Part shown: in pieces, positions 29,920-40,430 of the stretch
Numbering within the stretch: the first letter of the stretch is position 1
How the letters are laid out: every line of letters starts with the position of its first letter
Source: Eremothecium cymbalariae DBVPG#7215
Taxonomy: Eukaryota > Ascomycota > Saccharomycetes > Saccharomycetales > Saccharomycetaceae
Assembly: GCF_000235365.1 (NCBI RefSeq)
Contig: NC_016451.1
Location: 620,001-684,000 of the forward strand
DNA length: 64,000 nucleotides
Reading direction: 5' to 3'
Program-made: the position numbers and the translations under genes
Notes under the pieces: model-generated
What the model saw: only the letters and a program-made list of their open reading frames with translations
The model's database searches: none
Told to the model about the DNA's origin: nothing

Positions 29920-31407
29920 ATGGAACTAGATGACGGTTCTAGATTAGTTGATCGCATTCGGAATAATGCAACAGCTGCTGTTTCAGACGAAATGTCGAAG
30001 TTGGATTCTCTTCAACAAGAGTTAGAGTATAAGAGACAAACGCAGGCCTTGCAGGAATTGTTGGGTAAAAACGCCTTCATGCCCATTAAAATATCGAGTA
30101 CAATTGTTCAAGGACCCGATCCCATCAGAGATAATGTTCTTCAATCTTATCTCGATGCTACAATTTATAAAGCATCCAATCTAAATCAATTAATGTATCA
30201 ATCTGATGTCCTTCATCGTTTACTTGTTTCCCAATCATTAGGAGAATCGGTTACTCAAACTTTGGACTGCAGAGGGACGATAAATGCTCCAATAAGTTCG
30301 ATACAAATTCCAAGTATTTTTCATTCTAATGATGCCCCACAAAATTTATCTGTCCTTGATATTTTGCACCGACTTCAGATAGATCCTGTGAAGAGGTTCT
30401 CCGCTAAAACTGGGACAAATATTGGAAACGGGGAAGGGGACGGTTATCTACAATTCCAGTGGCGTAATATATTAGGCGGTGGTGAGAAGATAACGCTAGA
30501 TGCAACAAAGGGAACAAAAACGCACTCTTCGTATTTGTTAAATTATACAACTCCAGTGAACCCATGGTGGATGGGAGATCTGACGGCTTTTAAAAATGCT
30601 GTTCAGCTTGGAAAAGCTGAGCTGTATACAAGAGGTTTTAAAACCTCTTTGAGGAGTATGTTCCTTGATAAGCGTAGCTGGAATCACGAATTCAATATAG
30701 AAAGCGTCTTGAGAACAACCAGTAACAGGAACCCACAAGCATCCGATTCATTGTTGTTACAATGCGGCGACGATTTCAAAAATTCTATCTCCCATGCAAT
30801 TTCAAGAGATTCAAGGGATAATGCTATCTTTCCTTCGAGAGGGCAATATATTAAGCTATTTAACGAGCTTTCTTTGGGAACATATTGGAAATCAATTTTA
30901 GAGTTTACAGATGCAAAATCATGGCTAGACAAAGATTTCATTACCATGTCTACAACTATCAAAGGCGGTTATATTGCAAACTTAAACTCAGATAATAAAT
31001 TTATACACATGAAGGACAAGTTCCATAGTGGAGGAAGTAACGATGTGAGAGGTTTTCAACAAATGGGTTTGGGACCGAGAGACATATATGACTCTATCGG
31101 TGGTGACACATTTGTTGCGTACGGCATTAGCGTTTTTTCACGCTTGCCAGTTAATAAGTGGTCCAATTCAGGTTTTAGACTCCATTGGTTTTTAAACGGC
31201 GGCAGACTTATTAATCACAACAATTCAGATTTAAGTGGGGTATTAGATCAACTATGCATGGAACACTCGATAGCTACCGGTATTGGCATTCTATTTAAAC
31301 ATCCAGTTGCTAGATTCGAATTAAATTTCACCTTACCACTAGCTGCGCATTCCTCAGACTCCGTCCGGAAGGGATTCCAATATGGTATTGGATTATCATT
31401 TCTATAA
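29920..31407 (+). CDS. SAM50: Sam50, mitochondrial outer-membrane sorting and assembly machinery barrel
   Basis: Sam50 (Omp85/BamA family) inserts beta-barrel proteins into the mitochondrial outer membrane. A single N-terminal POTRA-like domain (about 50-130, beginning MPIKISSTIVQGPDPIRDNVLQ) precedes a 16-stranded barrel (about 165-495). The conserved loop-6 motif appears as VRGF near residue 375 (GGSNDVRGFQQMGLGPRD). The protein ends in a beta-signal-like strand, GFQYGIGLSFL. Length 495, typical. No Puf3-type site is seen in its 3' flank, unlike four other mitochondrial genes here. Confidence 0.96.
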   Translation: MELDDGSRLVDRIRNNATAAVSDEMSKLDSLQQELEYKRQTQALQELLGKNAFMPIKISSTIVQGPDPIRDNVLQSYLDATIYKASNLNQLMYQSDVLHRLLVSQSLGESVTQTLDCRGTINAPISSIQIPSIFHSNDAPQNLSVLDILHRLQIDPVKRFSAKTGTNIGNGEGDGYLQFQWRNILGGGEKITLDATKGTKTHSSYLLNYTTPVNPWWMGDLTAFKNAVQLGKAELYTRGFKTSLRSMFLDKRSWNHEFNIESVLRTTSNRNPQASDSLLLQCGDDFKNSISHAISRDSRDNAIFPSRGQYIKLFNELSLGTYWKSILEFTDAKSWLDKDFITMSTTIKGGYIANLNSDNKFIHMKDKFHSGGSNDVRGFQQMGLGPRDIYDSIGGDTFVAYGISVFSRLPVNKWSNSGFRLHWFLNGGRLINHNNSDLSGVLDQLCMEHSIATGIGILFKHPVARFELNFTLPLAAHSSDSVRKGFQYGIGLSFL

Positions 31408-31638
31408 TTCTGGGTTTGCTAAAGGACCTAAATAACTGCATGAAAATAGATGGTTAGAGATAACAACTATGTGTACTTAACTTTCTTTGTTTCTTTATAG
31501 ATAGTCTAGACCTCAATATCTCTCGAATAGACGTGATGGGAGACGATCAGCTTACATGCACACTAGTTATTTCATTTTCATCTTTTATTTACTTTTATTT
31601 AATTATCTCTTCTAAAGTTTGACTGTAATTGTAGTTAT

Positions 31639-32721
31639 CTATTTGTTCAGCTTTTCTGCCCTACGTTGCTGGAATTTTATCCATTGATCATGGCGATTAA
31701 TCACCTCTAGTATTATCAGCTGCTCTATACATGAGACAGAGCTATTCAATCGGATCCAATCTCCTTCCCGGTTCTCTTCGGAAATAAACACAACCTCTTT
31801 GTTTCTAGTCTGCAATAAGTTCCCGATTACCAACTGGTGACTGTAACGTTCTAAGGCCTGTGTAGCCTTTTTAATGAGAATCCCACTGTCTGTCTCCAAC
31901 TTAAACGAGACTATCATCGCCTGTGAGGCCCACGAGTCCACTAGTCTACGTAAAAACTTTGGAACAGGGTCCAAATTCACTATAAGCTTCCCATTACTGG
32001 TAGTACTACTACTATCATCCACCCTATGATTGAGATGCCGGTTACTTTCTTGAGACTGGATTTTATGCTCAGGCATTCTGGAGTGCGGCACGAAAAAATC
32101 TGACACCGCTGCTGCCAAGTAGAATAACCCACCATCATTGTTGAGCAACTTTGCAATTTCCTTCAAAGACCATAAATACTGATTAACACTAGTAAACGGA
32201 AGCAAAAGTAACCTCCTCTCCTTATGCCGGTACCGATCATACAGCTGCTTGTTTTTCAAAATTCGATCGCGATATTTCTCATTAACATTCCCATCTTGAT
32301 CAAAATAATCCAAGAAAACCACCTCTGCATCATGAGTGAAGGACTTATTAAAAGGCGTTAAAGAAAACTCTCTGTACAAGAATATCACCGAATATCCATT
32401 GGATAAAAACTCCTCAGCACTAGACGCCCCACGAGTACCCGCAGAAAAGTTATCAATAAACCGCACAGTATTGTTCTCCAATGGCACAGTAGTTCCACCC
32501 GACGTAACAAGAACCACTCGCTTACGCCCCATGGAACGTTGAAAATCCACAAACTCTTGCGCCTGCAACAATAACTCATCCAAGTATGGTGGTCTTGGAT
32601 TAGTCAAGAAATAATGCTCCTCATCCTCGATATGTGCAATTGGTAATGTTGCAGGATCTATTTCCCGGTTAATCGCCCTAGCTATCTCTGTAGTGGAAGT
32701 GTGAATAGTTTTCAGACTCAT
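31639..32721 (-). CDS. CAB2: Phosphopantothenoylcysteine synthetase Cab2
   Basis: Cab2 catalyses the second step of coenzyme A synthesis from pantothenate, joining cysteine to 4'-phosphopantothenate. I place the start at the ATG at 32721 (360 aa); the frame is open further upstream but without an ATG, and MSLKTIHTSTTEIARAI matches the family N-terminus. Conserved blocks are VLVTSGGTTVPLENNTVRF, IDNFSAGTRGASSAEEFL, LFYLAAAVSDFFVP, PKFLRRLVDSWASQAMIVSFKLETD and QLVIGNLLQTRN. It is divergent from PUB1 and convergent with SAM50. Confidence 0.95.
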   Translation of the reverse strand: MSLKTIHTSTTEIARAINREIDPATLPIAHIEDEEHYFLTNPRPPYLDELLLQAQEFVDFQRSMGRKRVVLVTSGGTTVPLENNTVRFIDNFSAGTRGASSAEEFLSNGYSVIFLYREFSLTPFNKSFTHDAEVVFLDYFDQDGNVNEKYRDRILKNKQLYDRYRHKERRLLLLPFTSVNQYLWSLKEIAKLLNNDGGLFYLAAAVSDFFVPHSRMPEHKIQSQESNRHLNHRVDDSSSTTSNGKLIVNLDPVPKFLRRLVDSWASQAMIVSFKLETDSGILIKKATQALERYSHQLVIGNLLQTRNKEVVFISEENREGDWIRLNSSVSCIEQLIILEVINRHDQWIKFQQRRAEKLNK

Positions 32722-33782
32722 ATTATTAACAAACAGACAAACCAAAACACTCCAAAAACAAAGAAAATTCTATAGTAGATATCTTATCTTCTCCTTAGCA
32801 ATTCAAAACACTCTCACACGCTGATCAAATATATCGTGGCTCCGTAACTATCTCATTAAGTCTTGGTCCGTCTGTTATATGAAGAACACAAGAAGGAATA
32901 GCAACTTTTAATTATTTGCTCTTCTTTTTTCACTCTGTGTGTGCATCTTTCTATCACACATTCTTCTACATTTTATATACAAAATACAGATACATAATAT
33001 AATCAAACATCTGAGATTTTAAATAATCTGAACTATGTTGGAGAAGACAAATTGAATTCAATACCACTTTTGCTTCCAGTGGAAACCAACACAATAGACT
33101 GTAGTATCCATCCAATCTTAGTTAATCAGCTCTAAAAACTATACCATACATAATTACTTCTCTTGAAAGTCATCAACCCAACCCATCTTTGAAGACAACA
33201 AACAACTTTTTAAACAGCTAGACCTAAAGTTTCCCGCTCATACATATATACACACTCACTCTCTCAAAAATATGGAAAACACCAGTTTCACACGGGATTC
33301 TCAGAAATGAAAGTGAAATTTTTGCAAGTTGCCTGCCTTCATATGAAAAAAATGCGTGTGGCGGACAAACAAACGGCTACCTAGTTGAGATTGAAGGAAT
33401 ATAGGTACAGAGAGAAGAGAGGGAGATATAGAGAGACGAAGAGAGGTTAATGGGAATGGGAATGGGAATGGCGATTGGTTTTTTTGATTTTAATTTTCTC
33501 TCTTCGAACAAGTAATTTTTTTAATTTTTTCAGTACTGATATAGTAAAAAATAAGCCTTTAGAAAAAAATCAATCCAGTGAAATATTATCTACTTACACT
33601 ATTTGGTAGGAAAGCATACATTGAAGATTACAGTCAGAAAGAAGCAGTACTCAAGAATTTTTTTGTATCTAGACTAACGTTTTTTTATCTCCTTTTATCT
33701 CCTTTTATTGGTTCCCCCTTTATCTCTCTTTTTAACCCATTTTTAAAGGTTTTTTTTAAATTCTCTTCATCCATATTATAAT
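32722..33782. promoter_or_regulatory. Divergent CAB2/PUB1 promoter region
   Basis: A 1.06-kb AT-rich stretch between two divergent starts. It has long pyrimidine and purine tracts, a short tandem AATGGG repeat (33449-33471), and T-rich runs just before the PUB1 ATG, typical of a strong yeast promoter with a long leader. A 67-codon frame just before PUB1 lacks an ATG and is not called. Confidence 0.6.
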
Positions 33783-35048
33783 ATGTCAGTTGAACAACAA
33801 GAACAGCCATCGCAAGCCATTGAAGTTGTCAATTCTGTTGAATCAGTTGTTGCTACTACACCAGATCAACCGGGAGGTGAGGGAAATGAGGGTAGTGGGA
33901 GCAGTAGTGAAGACCAGTCACAAGTGACGCCTGTTTTGGCTACTAAGGGTGGTAGGGAAACTTCTGATAGGATTTTGTATGTTGGGAATTTGGACAAGGC
34001 CATCAATGAGGATACATTGAAACAGTATTTCCAGGTGGGGGGTCCTATTGCTAATGTGAAGGTTTTAGTTGATAAGAATAACGAAGAGGCGAACTATGCT
34101 TTTGTGGAGTACCATCAGCCTCATGATGCCAACGTAGCGTTCCAGACGTTGGACGGTAAACAGATTGAGGGTAATGTGATCAAGATTAATTGGGCTTTCC
34201 AGTCGCAACATGTTTCATCTGATGATACTTTTAATTTGTTTGTTGGTGATTTGAATGTTGATGTTGATGACGAGACTTTGACTGGTACTTTCAAAGAGTT
34301 TCCTTCATTTATTCAAGCTCATGTCATGTGGGATATGCTGTCTGGTAGATCTAGGGGGTATGGCTTTGTTTCATTTTCTGAACAAGATGTAGCTCAGCAG
34401 GCTATGGAATCCAAGCAGGGGTTCATTTTGAATGGCAGGGCTATTAGGATTAACTGGGCTTCTAAACGGGAGCCCCAGCAACACCAGCCACGCCCCCGTT
34501 CCAACCGGGGTGGTTTCCGCAACAACAACGGTCCTAGTCACCAACAGTTTAGAGGTATACCCCAAGGTCATCCAATGGGTTCTCCCAACAATGCTGGACC
34601 CATGGGCATGGCCCCACAAGGCATGGCCCCACAAGGCATTCCTCCACAGGGTCCGGTAGTCCCGCCCCCAGTCAATCCTCAAGCCGTCGAGGCCATGATC
34701 AGAAGAGCCCCACAGAGAGTTACCACCGCCTACATTGGCAACATCCCTCACTTTGCGCAAGAACCTGACTTGATCCCATTGTTACAGAATTTTGGTTTTA
34801 TTATTGATTTCAAACATTACCCAGAAAAGGGCTGCTGCTTTATTAAATATGATACACACGAACAGGCTGCCGTCTGTATTGTTGCCTTGGCAAACTTCCC
34901 ATTCCAAGGCAGAAACTTGAGAACCGGCTGGGGAAAGGAAAAACCAGCTTTCATCCCAAATGGCATGGTGCCCCCCCCACAACAACTTCTGCATCCTTCG
35001 CAACAGCCAATTGATGCACCAGTTCCACAAGAGCAAGAGCAGCAATAA
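33783..35048 (+). CDS. PUB1: Pub1, poly(A)/poly(U)-binding RNA-binding protein (TIA-1 homologue)
   Basis: Pub1 binds poly(U)- and AU-rich mRNA regions, stabilises messages and enters stress granules. Three RRM domains are visible: RRM1 at 63-139 (RILYVGNLD, ANYAFVEY), RRM2 at 150-227 (NLFVGDLNVDVDDETL, SRGYGFVSF) and RRM3 at 314-385 (TAYIGNIPHF, GCCFIKY). Between RRM2 and RRM3 is an RGG/Asn/Gly/Pro/Met-rich linker with repeats of MAPQG. Low-complexity Gln/Pro tails lie at both ends. At 421 residues it is somewhat shorter than in S. cerevisiae. It marks the edge where the YNL/YIL gene series gives way to the YDL/YGL series. Confidence 0.96.
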   Translation: MSVEQQEQPSQAIEVVNSVESVVATTPDQPGGEGNEGSGSSSEDQSQVTPVLATKGGRETSDRILYVGNLDKAINEDTLKQYFQVGGPIANVKVLVDKNNEEANYAFVEYHQPHDANVAFQTLDGKQIEGNVIKINWAFQSQHVSSDDTFNLFVGDLNVDVDDETLTGTFKEFPSFIQAHVMWDMLSGRSRGYGFVSFSEQDVAQQAMESKQGFILNGRAIRINWASKREPQQHQPRPRSNRGGFRNNNGPSHQQFRGIPQGHPMGSPNNAGPMGMAPQGMAPQGIPPQGPVVPPPVNPQAVEAMIRRAPQRVTTAYIGNIPHFAQEPDLIPLLQNFGFIIDFKHYPEKGCCFIKYDTHEQAAVCIVALANFPFQGRNLRTGWGKEKPAFIPNGMVPPPQQLLHPSQQPIDAPVPQEQEQQ

Positions 35049-35920
35049 ATAAAATCCATGTTTTAAAAGTCATTAGGGGTTCTATGTGAACGATATCATG
35101 CCAATGCATGGAATGGCTAGAACATAATCTACACATGCTGTTTTTTATGTTCTATTTTTTTTCTGTTTTTGTTGAACTATTCACACTACAAACATTGTTG
35201 TACTTGCTTACTATATATTACTTGTGTTTAAGAAATCTTTTTGTTATTATTGTATAACTAGGATGCGTTTCTGTACTTGAATAAAAAATGAATCTTATTC
35301 AAATCTAACTTCTAACTTGCTACTCCTTATCCAATGTATTAACATCTGCCATTATAGAAAAGAGCTTCATTTTTAACCAGCCACCAATCTATATCTGTCT
35401 AAATTAATAAATAATTAAGAGCTCTTGCAGCTCATCACATCGCCCGTTTCATCTCTTCCAAAGTTGATGATGAGTTTTAGCTTCACCACCGTTTTTTATG
35501 ATCTGACATATTTTGTGTTTTTTCGAGAGAATTTCTGAAAGGTCATTTTCCAGTGGATTTTTGTTTGACATGAAGCTGTAACTTTAACATCTAATTGACG
35601 TTTGAATTGAGACTATATCACATAATTTTGGTTCAGCAGAGTATTTTAGAGGAACAGGAAATTTGGTCCGTTCAAACAAAAATTTGTTTTGTTGCAATTT
35701 TCTGATTAGGTATAAAGGTGCACAAGTAAAACTAAAAGCTTCTGATAAAGTTTTGAAGATATCTTCCAGAGCCTTTTAGATATTGTGAGCTAAGATTATA
35801 CAATAGAGGGAAGATTGTAGAAGAGAGGATAGTTCAATTAATTTGCTAACGAGATTTTTAGATTTGCATTTTTATAAGCAGTTTCTAAGAAGGTTATTTT
35901 CTGCTTTGTTTCCTTGTTTT
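35049..35920. other. PUB1-UBP1 intergenic region
   Basis: AT-rich stretch of 870 bases containing the PUB1 3' end and the UBP1 promoter. A box C-like ATGATGA (35467-35473) and CTGA (35503) occur, but spacing and terminal stem do not fit a snoRNA. No other feature is seen. Confidence 0.55.
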
Positions 35921-38286
35921 ATGAGTCTGCTGGAACAAAAACTAAGGGATTTGATTGTATTTTGTGAGTCTGGAAATATCAATACAACAGTTTTTCTGGT
36001 AATATTAGCGGCTATATTTTTTTTTATAAACGGAGGTTCGAGCTAGTTAGTGTTATGGAGGGTCTAGGGCAAGTTGCTGGTAACCTGACAAGAGATTTTA
36101 GGCATCGAATGTTGGGTCGATGGGCGCCAAGAAGTGTTGAGCAAGAGGAAAGAGTTATCAAGCGTGGTGGTTATGTGGCAGGGTTGCTAAATGATGGAAA
36201 TACATGTTTTGTGAATTCTGTATTGCAGTCGTTAGCTTCTTCTACACATTTGTTGCAGTTCTTAGATGATGAGATTGCAAATGTGATGAATGAAGATGAG
36301 GATACTACAGATGTCGAGGAACAGGAGGAAAAAGAAGGGAGCAAGGAAGTGGAAAATACTAAAGGGGAAGATCTGATCCAGCGGCCGACCAGGAAAAGTA
36401 AGGTATACGGGAAGCGCAAAAAGAAGCAACTCAGAAGCACTGATGCAGAATCGCTAATGAAGTCTGAGAAACCTCAACTGAATTTCACTATAACGTTGAA
36501 GGAGTTGTTGGATAGTTTGAATGCTAAACACTATAGAAATAAACCATACTTTAAAACCAAAAACTATTGACAACAATGTCCAAAGCTCCAAACAAGAACA
36601 TAATTTTGGGTTATGATCAAGAAGATGCGCAAGAGTTTTTCCAAACTTTATTATATGAAATTGAAAAGGACATTCAGTCCATTCATGGTAAACCTCCAAA
36701 GAATCCTATTCCAGTTGCTGAAAGCCTTTTGCTAGAAGATGCCATAGTCGGATCTGAAAAATTGGGTAAGGTAGGAACTATATATATTCCAACTGAACAG
36801 ATTGATCCAAATAGCATTCTCAAAGATAAAACGAAGAATTTTACACCATTTAAGTTGCTTACACCTTTTGATGGGATAACTGCTGAACGAATTGGCTGTT
36901 TGAATTGCGGCGAGAATGGTGGAGTTCGTTACTCTTTGTTTTCTGGGTTGTCTCTAAATTTACCCAACGAAAATATTGGTTCCACTTTAAAACTATCAGA
37001 GTTATTACATGAATGGGCCAAGCCCGAAATAATTGAAGGTGTTGAGTGTAATAGATGTGCATTGACTGCTCGTCAAAGAGCTATTGGAAAAAAAGCTTGA
37101 AGAGTTGGAATCTGTTAAGGATAACGAATTAACGTCTGCAAAATTGACTAATCTTGTCAAGTATAGGCTTGACCAGTTGGAGGACGTGTTGTCAAAGCCT
37201 GCAATTGATGACGAAGACTATAAAAAGTTGCACACTGAGAACACCATTCGGAAGTGCTCCAAGTCTAAACAGATTCTGATAGCAAGACCCCCTCCATTGT
37301 TATCTATCCATATTAATAGATCTGTTTTTGATCCGCGAACCTTCATGATTAGAAAGAACAACTCCCGTGTTTTATTTAAACCTAGACTAAATTTGTCTCC
37401 ATTATGCTGTGATATTAATGACGTAAACTTAGATGCAAGGTTGCCCATGTCTAAAAAGGCGCCTACATTTGCTGAAGAATCGTCAGAGGAGGAGCCATTT
37501 GTGGGTGAATATTACAGCAAAGTGCATCGTAGATTCCAAGCCGAGTTCGAAGACGACGAAGAATGTGATGAAGGTAATGGTGAAGAATTAGGCCAGTATC
37601 AATATCGTAATGGTAAAGACGTTCCACAATACGACCCATTAGATGATGAATATTCTTCTTCGAGCGAAGATGGACAAGATATGGTTTCCTTGGAAGTTGA
37701 TGCTTTAGGAAACACAATCCCAAAATCTAAACCTGCAGTAGCTGAAGATTCGTCTTCTGATGAAGATGTTGGCAAAGAGGTTGAATCTGAGTTCTTAGAA
37801 AAGCCGCTAAATGATGAGGCTGATATATTAGATGAAGATGATGTTGAGTACGATGCTTCTAATGAAAGAGAGGATGTTGACAATGGACCTAGTGATAACA
37901 ATGTGTTACCGCCGTTGCCGGAGCCAACTGATGAGCCAATAATTTCCAATATTCCTGTTGGTCCACTAATCTATTCATTGAGATCTGTTATTGTACATTA
38001 CGGCAGCCATAACTATGGACACTACATAGCCTTTCGGAAGTTCCGTGGCGTTTGGTGGAGCATAAGTGATGAGACTGTTTACATTGTCGATGAGGCTGAA
38101 GTTTTATCTACCCCTGGTGTTTTCATGTTGTTCTACGAATATGATTATAATGAAGCCACAGGCCGTTATCGTGATGATCCGGAATATCTTAATGAATCAA
38201 ATACAGTAGTCGATGTCGACGATGAATATGACTCTCTCACCGGTTCTACCAAGACTTCGATTCAAGATGATAGCTTGAATGATTGA
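35921..38286 (+). CDS. UBP1: Ubp1 ubiquitin-specific protease, frame broken at three homopolymers
   Basis: Ubp1 is a deubiquitinase with membrane-anchored and soluble forms. Reading from ATG 35921, the N-terminal anchor (TTVFLVILAAIFFF, about residues 28-41) runs into a T9 run (36017-36025), where the frame must shift to continue as YKRRFELVSVMEGLGQ. Further shifts are needed at A5 (36559-36563) and A7 (37088-37094). Across the four segments the protein is complete: Cys box GLLNDGNTCFVNSVLQSL, QEDAQEFF, zinc-knuckle-like CLNCGE and CNRCAL, acidic inserts, and His box IVHYGSHNYGHYIAFRKF. Substitution-type stops are absent, so homopolymer errors or a very recent loss are the options. Its neighbour is EXP1, as in S. 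cerevisiae (YDL122W-YDL121C). Confidence 0.88.
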
Positions 38287-38613
38287 ATCGAAAAAAGAAA
38301 ACTATTCCAAACCATAGACATACTAAATTGGTTATGTACCTTTTTATTTTAAGGCTATTTGGCCTATTTTGGACAATCAACCCATATGCAATTTCATACG
38401 GATGACCAGTATGTGCCATCTATATAGCATATAATGTGAAATTCATCTAGCAAGTTTTGCATATTCAGAAACTATTCTGTAAATTAAATGGACATCTAAT
38501 GTCTATTTCTGTATCTATCTATTTATACATAGTATACACTCATTAATGTGCACGTGAACGATCGTGTGCTGAATTATGCGCATTTAATTACCTAAATACT
38601 TATCTCATTGAAC
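38287..38613. other. Convergent UBP1/EXP1 spacer
   Basis: AT-rich convergent 3' ends. The only motif noted is a CACGTG at 38551-38556 within an imperfect palindrome; no gene is visible. Confidence 0.5.
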
Positions 38614-39012
38614 TTAGACCAACTCCTCATTCCTTTCTTGCTCCTTACCTTTATATTTCGTAAAATGCCTTTGTTCCGCTTGTGTCTCTTCTTCAAGGTC
38701 TTCCGCGATGAGCTCTTCTATATTGTAGTCATACAAAGATGGATCGTTGTTATATTTTCCGATGACCCGCCTCTTCAAACCTGTGTGACCAACTAATGTA
38801 CTATTCTCAGAAATATATGCTGAAGTATTCAGTCTTACTTGAACTAGATTCTTCAAATAGCTGTTATCCTTCGTATCGTTTCTTCTGTTCCTGCCTCCAA
38901 CAGCACCATCAGTCTTGTTCAGTTGATATGAGAAAACGGCAGACACAGTTGGTAAGAATAGAACAACACCAAGCACTACGAAAAGAACAATAAAATATAT
39001 TATAAAACCCAT
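38614..39012 (-). CDS. EXP1: Exp1-like small ER membrane protein
   Basis: The 132-residue product has one N-terminal hydrophobic segment (about residues 3-26: FIIYFIVLFVVLGVVLFLPTVSAVF) and a hydrophilic, Asn/Arg- then Glu-rich remainder. In S. cerevisiae YDL121C (EXP1), an ER protein aiding export of the proton pump Pma1, lies between UBP1 and the frataxin gene YFH1; this gene sits in exactly that position and orientation. The call therefore rests on gene order, length and topology more than on sequence. Confidence 0.8.
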   Translation of the reverse strand: MGFIIYFIVLFVVLGVVLFLPTVSAVFSYQLNKTDGAVGGRNRRNDTKDNSYLKNLVQVRLNTSAYISENSTLVGHTGLKRRVIGKYNNDPSLYDYNIEELIAEDLEEETQAEQRHFTKYKGKEQERNEELV

Positions 39013-39254
39013 GCTTTACTAGCTAACCTATCTCTTAAAATCGTCTTATGAGCAAACCCTTATGCATCCACTCCTACAACACACATAACCATCAATGTAT
39101 GTTCTTTTTAAGATACCGGGTTTCTTTTTTTAAATAATTCACTTACAAATCTACAAACCTACAACGAATTTTCAGTAGTTCGAAATACCAATCTCACTAA
39201 CAAACCCAGTAAGACAGCATCACATATTTTGCCAAAGTAAACCAAATAGAGAGC

Positions 39255-39812
39255 ATGAAAGCCATATCCAGGCCCATTACTTTAATAAAATGCGTCCCTC
39301 GCCACTTTCCCTTTCGTTCATCAGGTTATTCTGTCAGGACATATTTTACCATCTCCCGAACTTCACAGTCACATAGATACAATATTAATATGTCATCTCG
39401 CCGTCACATTCTACAAAAACCTTTTTATAGCAGCACCTCCTCTACGGATGGACGCATTATACCTGAGAGCATTTCAAGTCTGACTATAGAAAACTATCAT
39501 GAACAGTCTGATGCCTTGTTAGATACCCTACTTGACAAAATCGAACTGGTAGGCGATAGCCACCCGGAAGTAATCACGGACGCTGAATTCTCACAGGGTG
39601 TTCTAACCATCGTTATTCCGAAGATTGGAACCTATGTAATTAATAAGCAACCTCCAAACAAGCAAATATGGTTGTCATCTCCAATATCAGGCCCCAATAG
39701 GTATGATTTGTATAACGGCGAATGGGTTTCACTAAGAGACGGAACAAAGCTACTCGATGTTCTTTCCAAAGAATTAGCTACTGTTGTTGATCCTGCTGAA
39801 ATAACTTTCTAA
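39255..39812 (+). CDS. YFH1: Frataxin Yfh1, mitochondrial iron-sulfur cluster assembly factor
   Basis: Frataxin works in the mitochondrial matrix with the cysteine desulfurase complex in iron-sulfur cluster assembly. The first 60 or so residues are Arg/Ser-rich with few acids, an import presequence likely cut in two steps. The mature domain begins near residue 75 with the acidic first helix (EQSDALLDTLLDKIEL) and continues ITDAEFSQGVLTIVIPK and YVINKQPPNKQIWLSSPISGP, the conserved sheet with the invariant Asn/Trp. The C-terminus is LLDVLSKELATVVD. Length 185. It is divergent from EXP1, as in S. cerevisiae. Confidence 0.95.
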   Translation: MKAISRPITLIKCVPRHFPFRSSGYSVRTYFTISRTSQSHRYNINMSSRRHILQKPFYSSTSSTDGRIIPESISSLTIENYHEQSDALLDTLLDKIELVGDSHPEVITDAEFSQGVLTIVIPKIGTYVINKQPPNKQIWLSSPISGPNRYDLYNGEWVSLRDGTKLLDVLSKELATVVDPAEITF

Positions 39813-40199
39813 ACACGCATGCTATTAACGAAGTCACACCTGATCTGCTACCATTGATCTAAACTTACGTATCTCCTACTCCACTCGTTTCAATCTATTA
39901 TCATGTTACGTTTGTGATGACTGTACACCTGTGCATCAATCAGGTTCTGGACTGAATATCAGGGGGGTGTATGGTATGTAATGTGTCTTCCTAATTAGCC
40001 ACTGACTGCTTTCTATATAGATATATAGTTGCTACGCTTTATCCTCCCCTTTTGCGAACATTAAACTATAAAAAGGAGTATCTCCTCTGCCGTTTGCAAA
40101 TCAAGAGAGCACCGCATATAAAGTAAATTGATCCTACAAGCTTCGCAGCAGTCATCTCAGGCGCTATTATATTAACCTATACAATATACCAACTAAAAT
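39813..40199. promoter_or_regulatory. YFH1-PBI2 intergenic region
   Basis: The PBI2 promoter lies here; a stress-element core CCCCT occurs in TCCTCCCCTTTT near 40045, with T-rich and TATA-like sequence near 40020-40030. No additional gene is seen. Confidence 0.4.
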
Positions 40200-40430
40200 A
40201 TGTCCAAATCTTACATCATCAAGTTGAAGGACGGTGTTGATTCCACTGAAGTTAAGGAATCCATTTACGACCTGGGAGGCGAAGTCAACCACGACTTTCC
40301 TCTTATTAACGGTTTCAGTGTGACTATCCCTGAGCCAGATGGACTTCATATTGAGAGTATTAAATCGAAACATACCGACGCAATTGAACTAATCGAGGAG
40401 GATCAAGAGGTACACCACATGGGAGCATAA
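40200..40430 (+). CDS. PBI2: Pbi2, cytosolic inhibitor of vacuolar proteinase B
   Basis: Pbi2 is a 75-76-residue inhibitor of the subtilisin-like proteinase B and a subunit of LMA1, which acts in vacuole fusion. The protein is a single inhibitor I9 (propeptide-like) domain: SYIIKLKDGVDSTEVKESI, LGGEVNHDFPLINGFSVTIP, and the C-terminal AIELIEEDQEVHHMGA, whose tail would enter the protease active site. It continues the YNL order after PUB1 (YNL015W) although four YDL-type genes lie between. Confidence 0.96.
   Translation: MSKSYIIKLKDGVDSTEVKESIYDLGGEVNHDFPLINGFSVTIPEPDGLHIESIKSKHTDAIELIEEDQEVHHMGA

Noticed and set aside
33578..33781. 67-codon frame directly before PUB1
   Set aside because: It begins with GTG rather than ATG and is Phe/Leu-rich because of the T-rich leader.
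35467..35540. Box C/D snoRNA candidate between PUB1 and UBP1
   Set aside because: ATGATGA and CTGA are present, but spacing is too short for the first D box and no terminal stem forms for the second.
36559..36570. Programmed ribosomal frameshifting in UBP1 and SDS3
   Set aside because: No Ty-like heptamer or downstream pseudoknot is evident, the shifts have mixed directions, and four independent programmed events are implausible.
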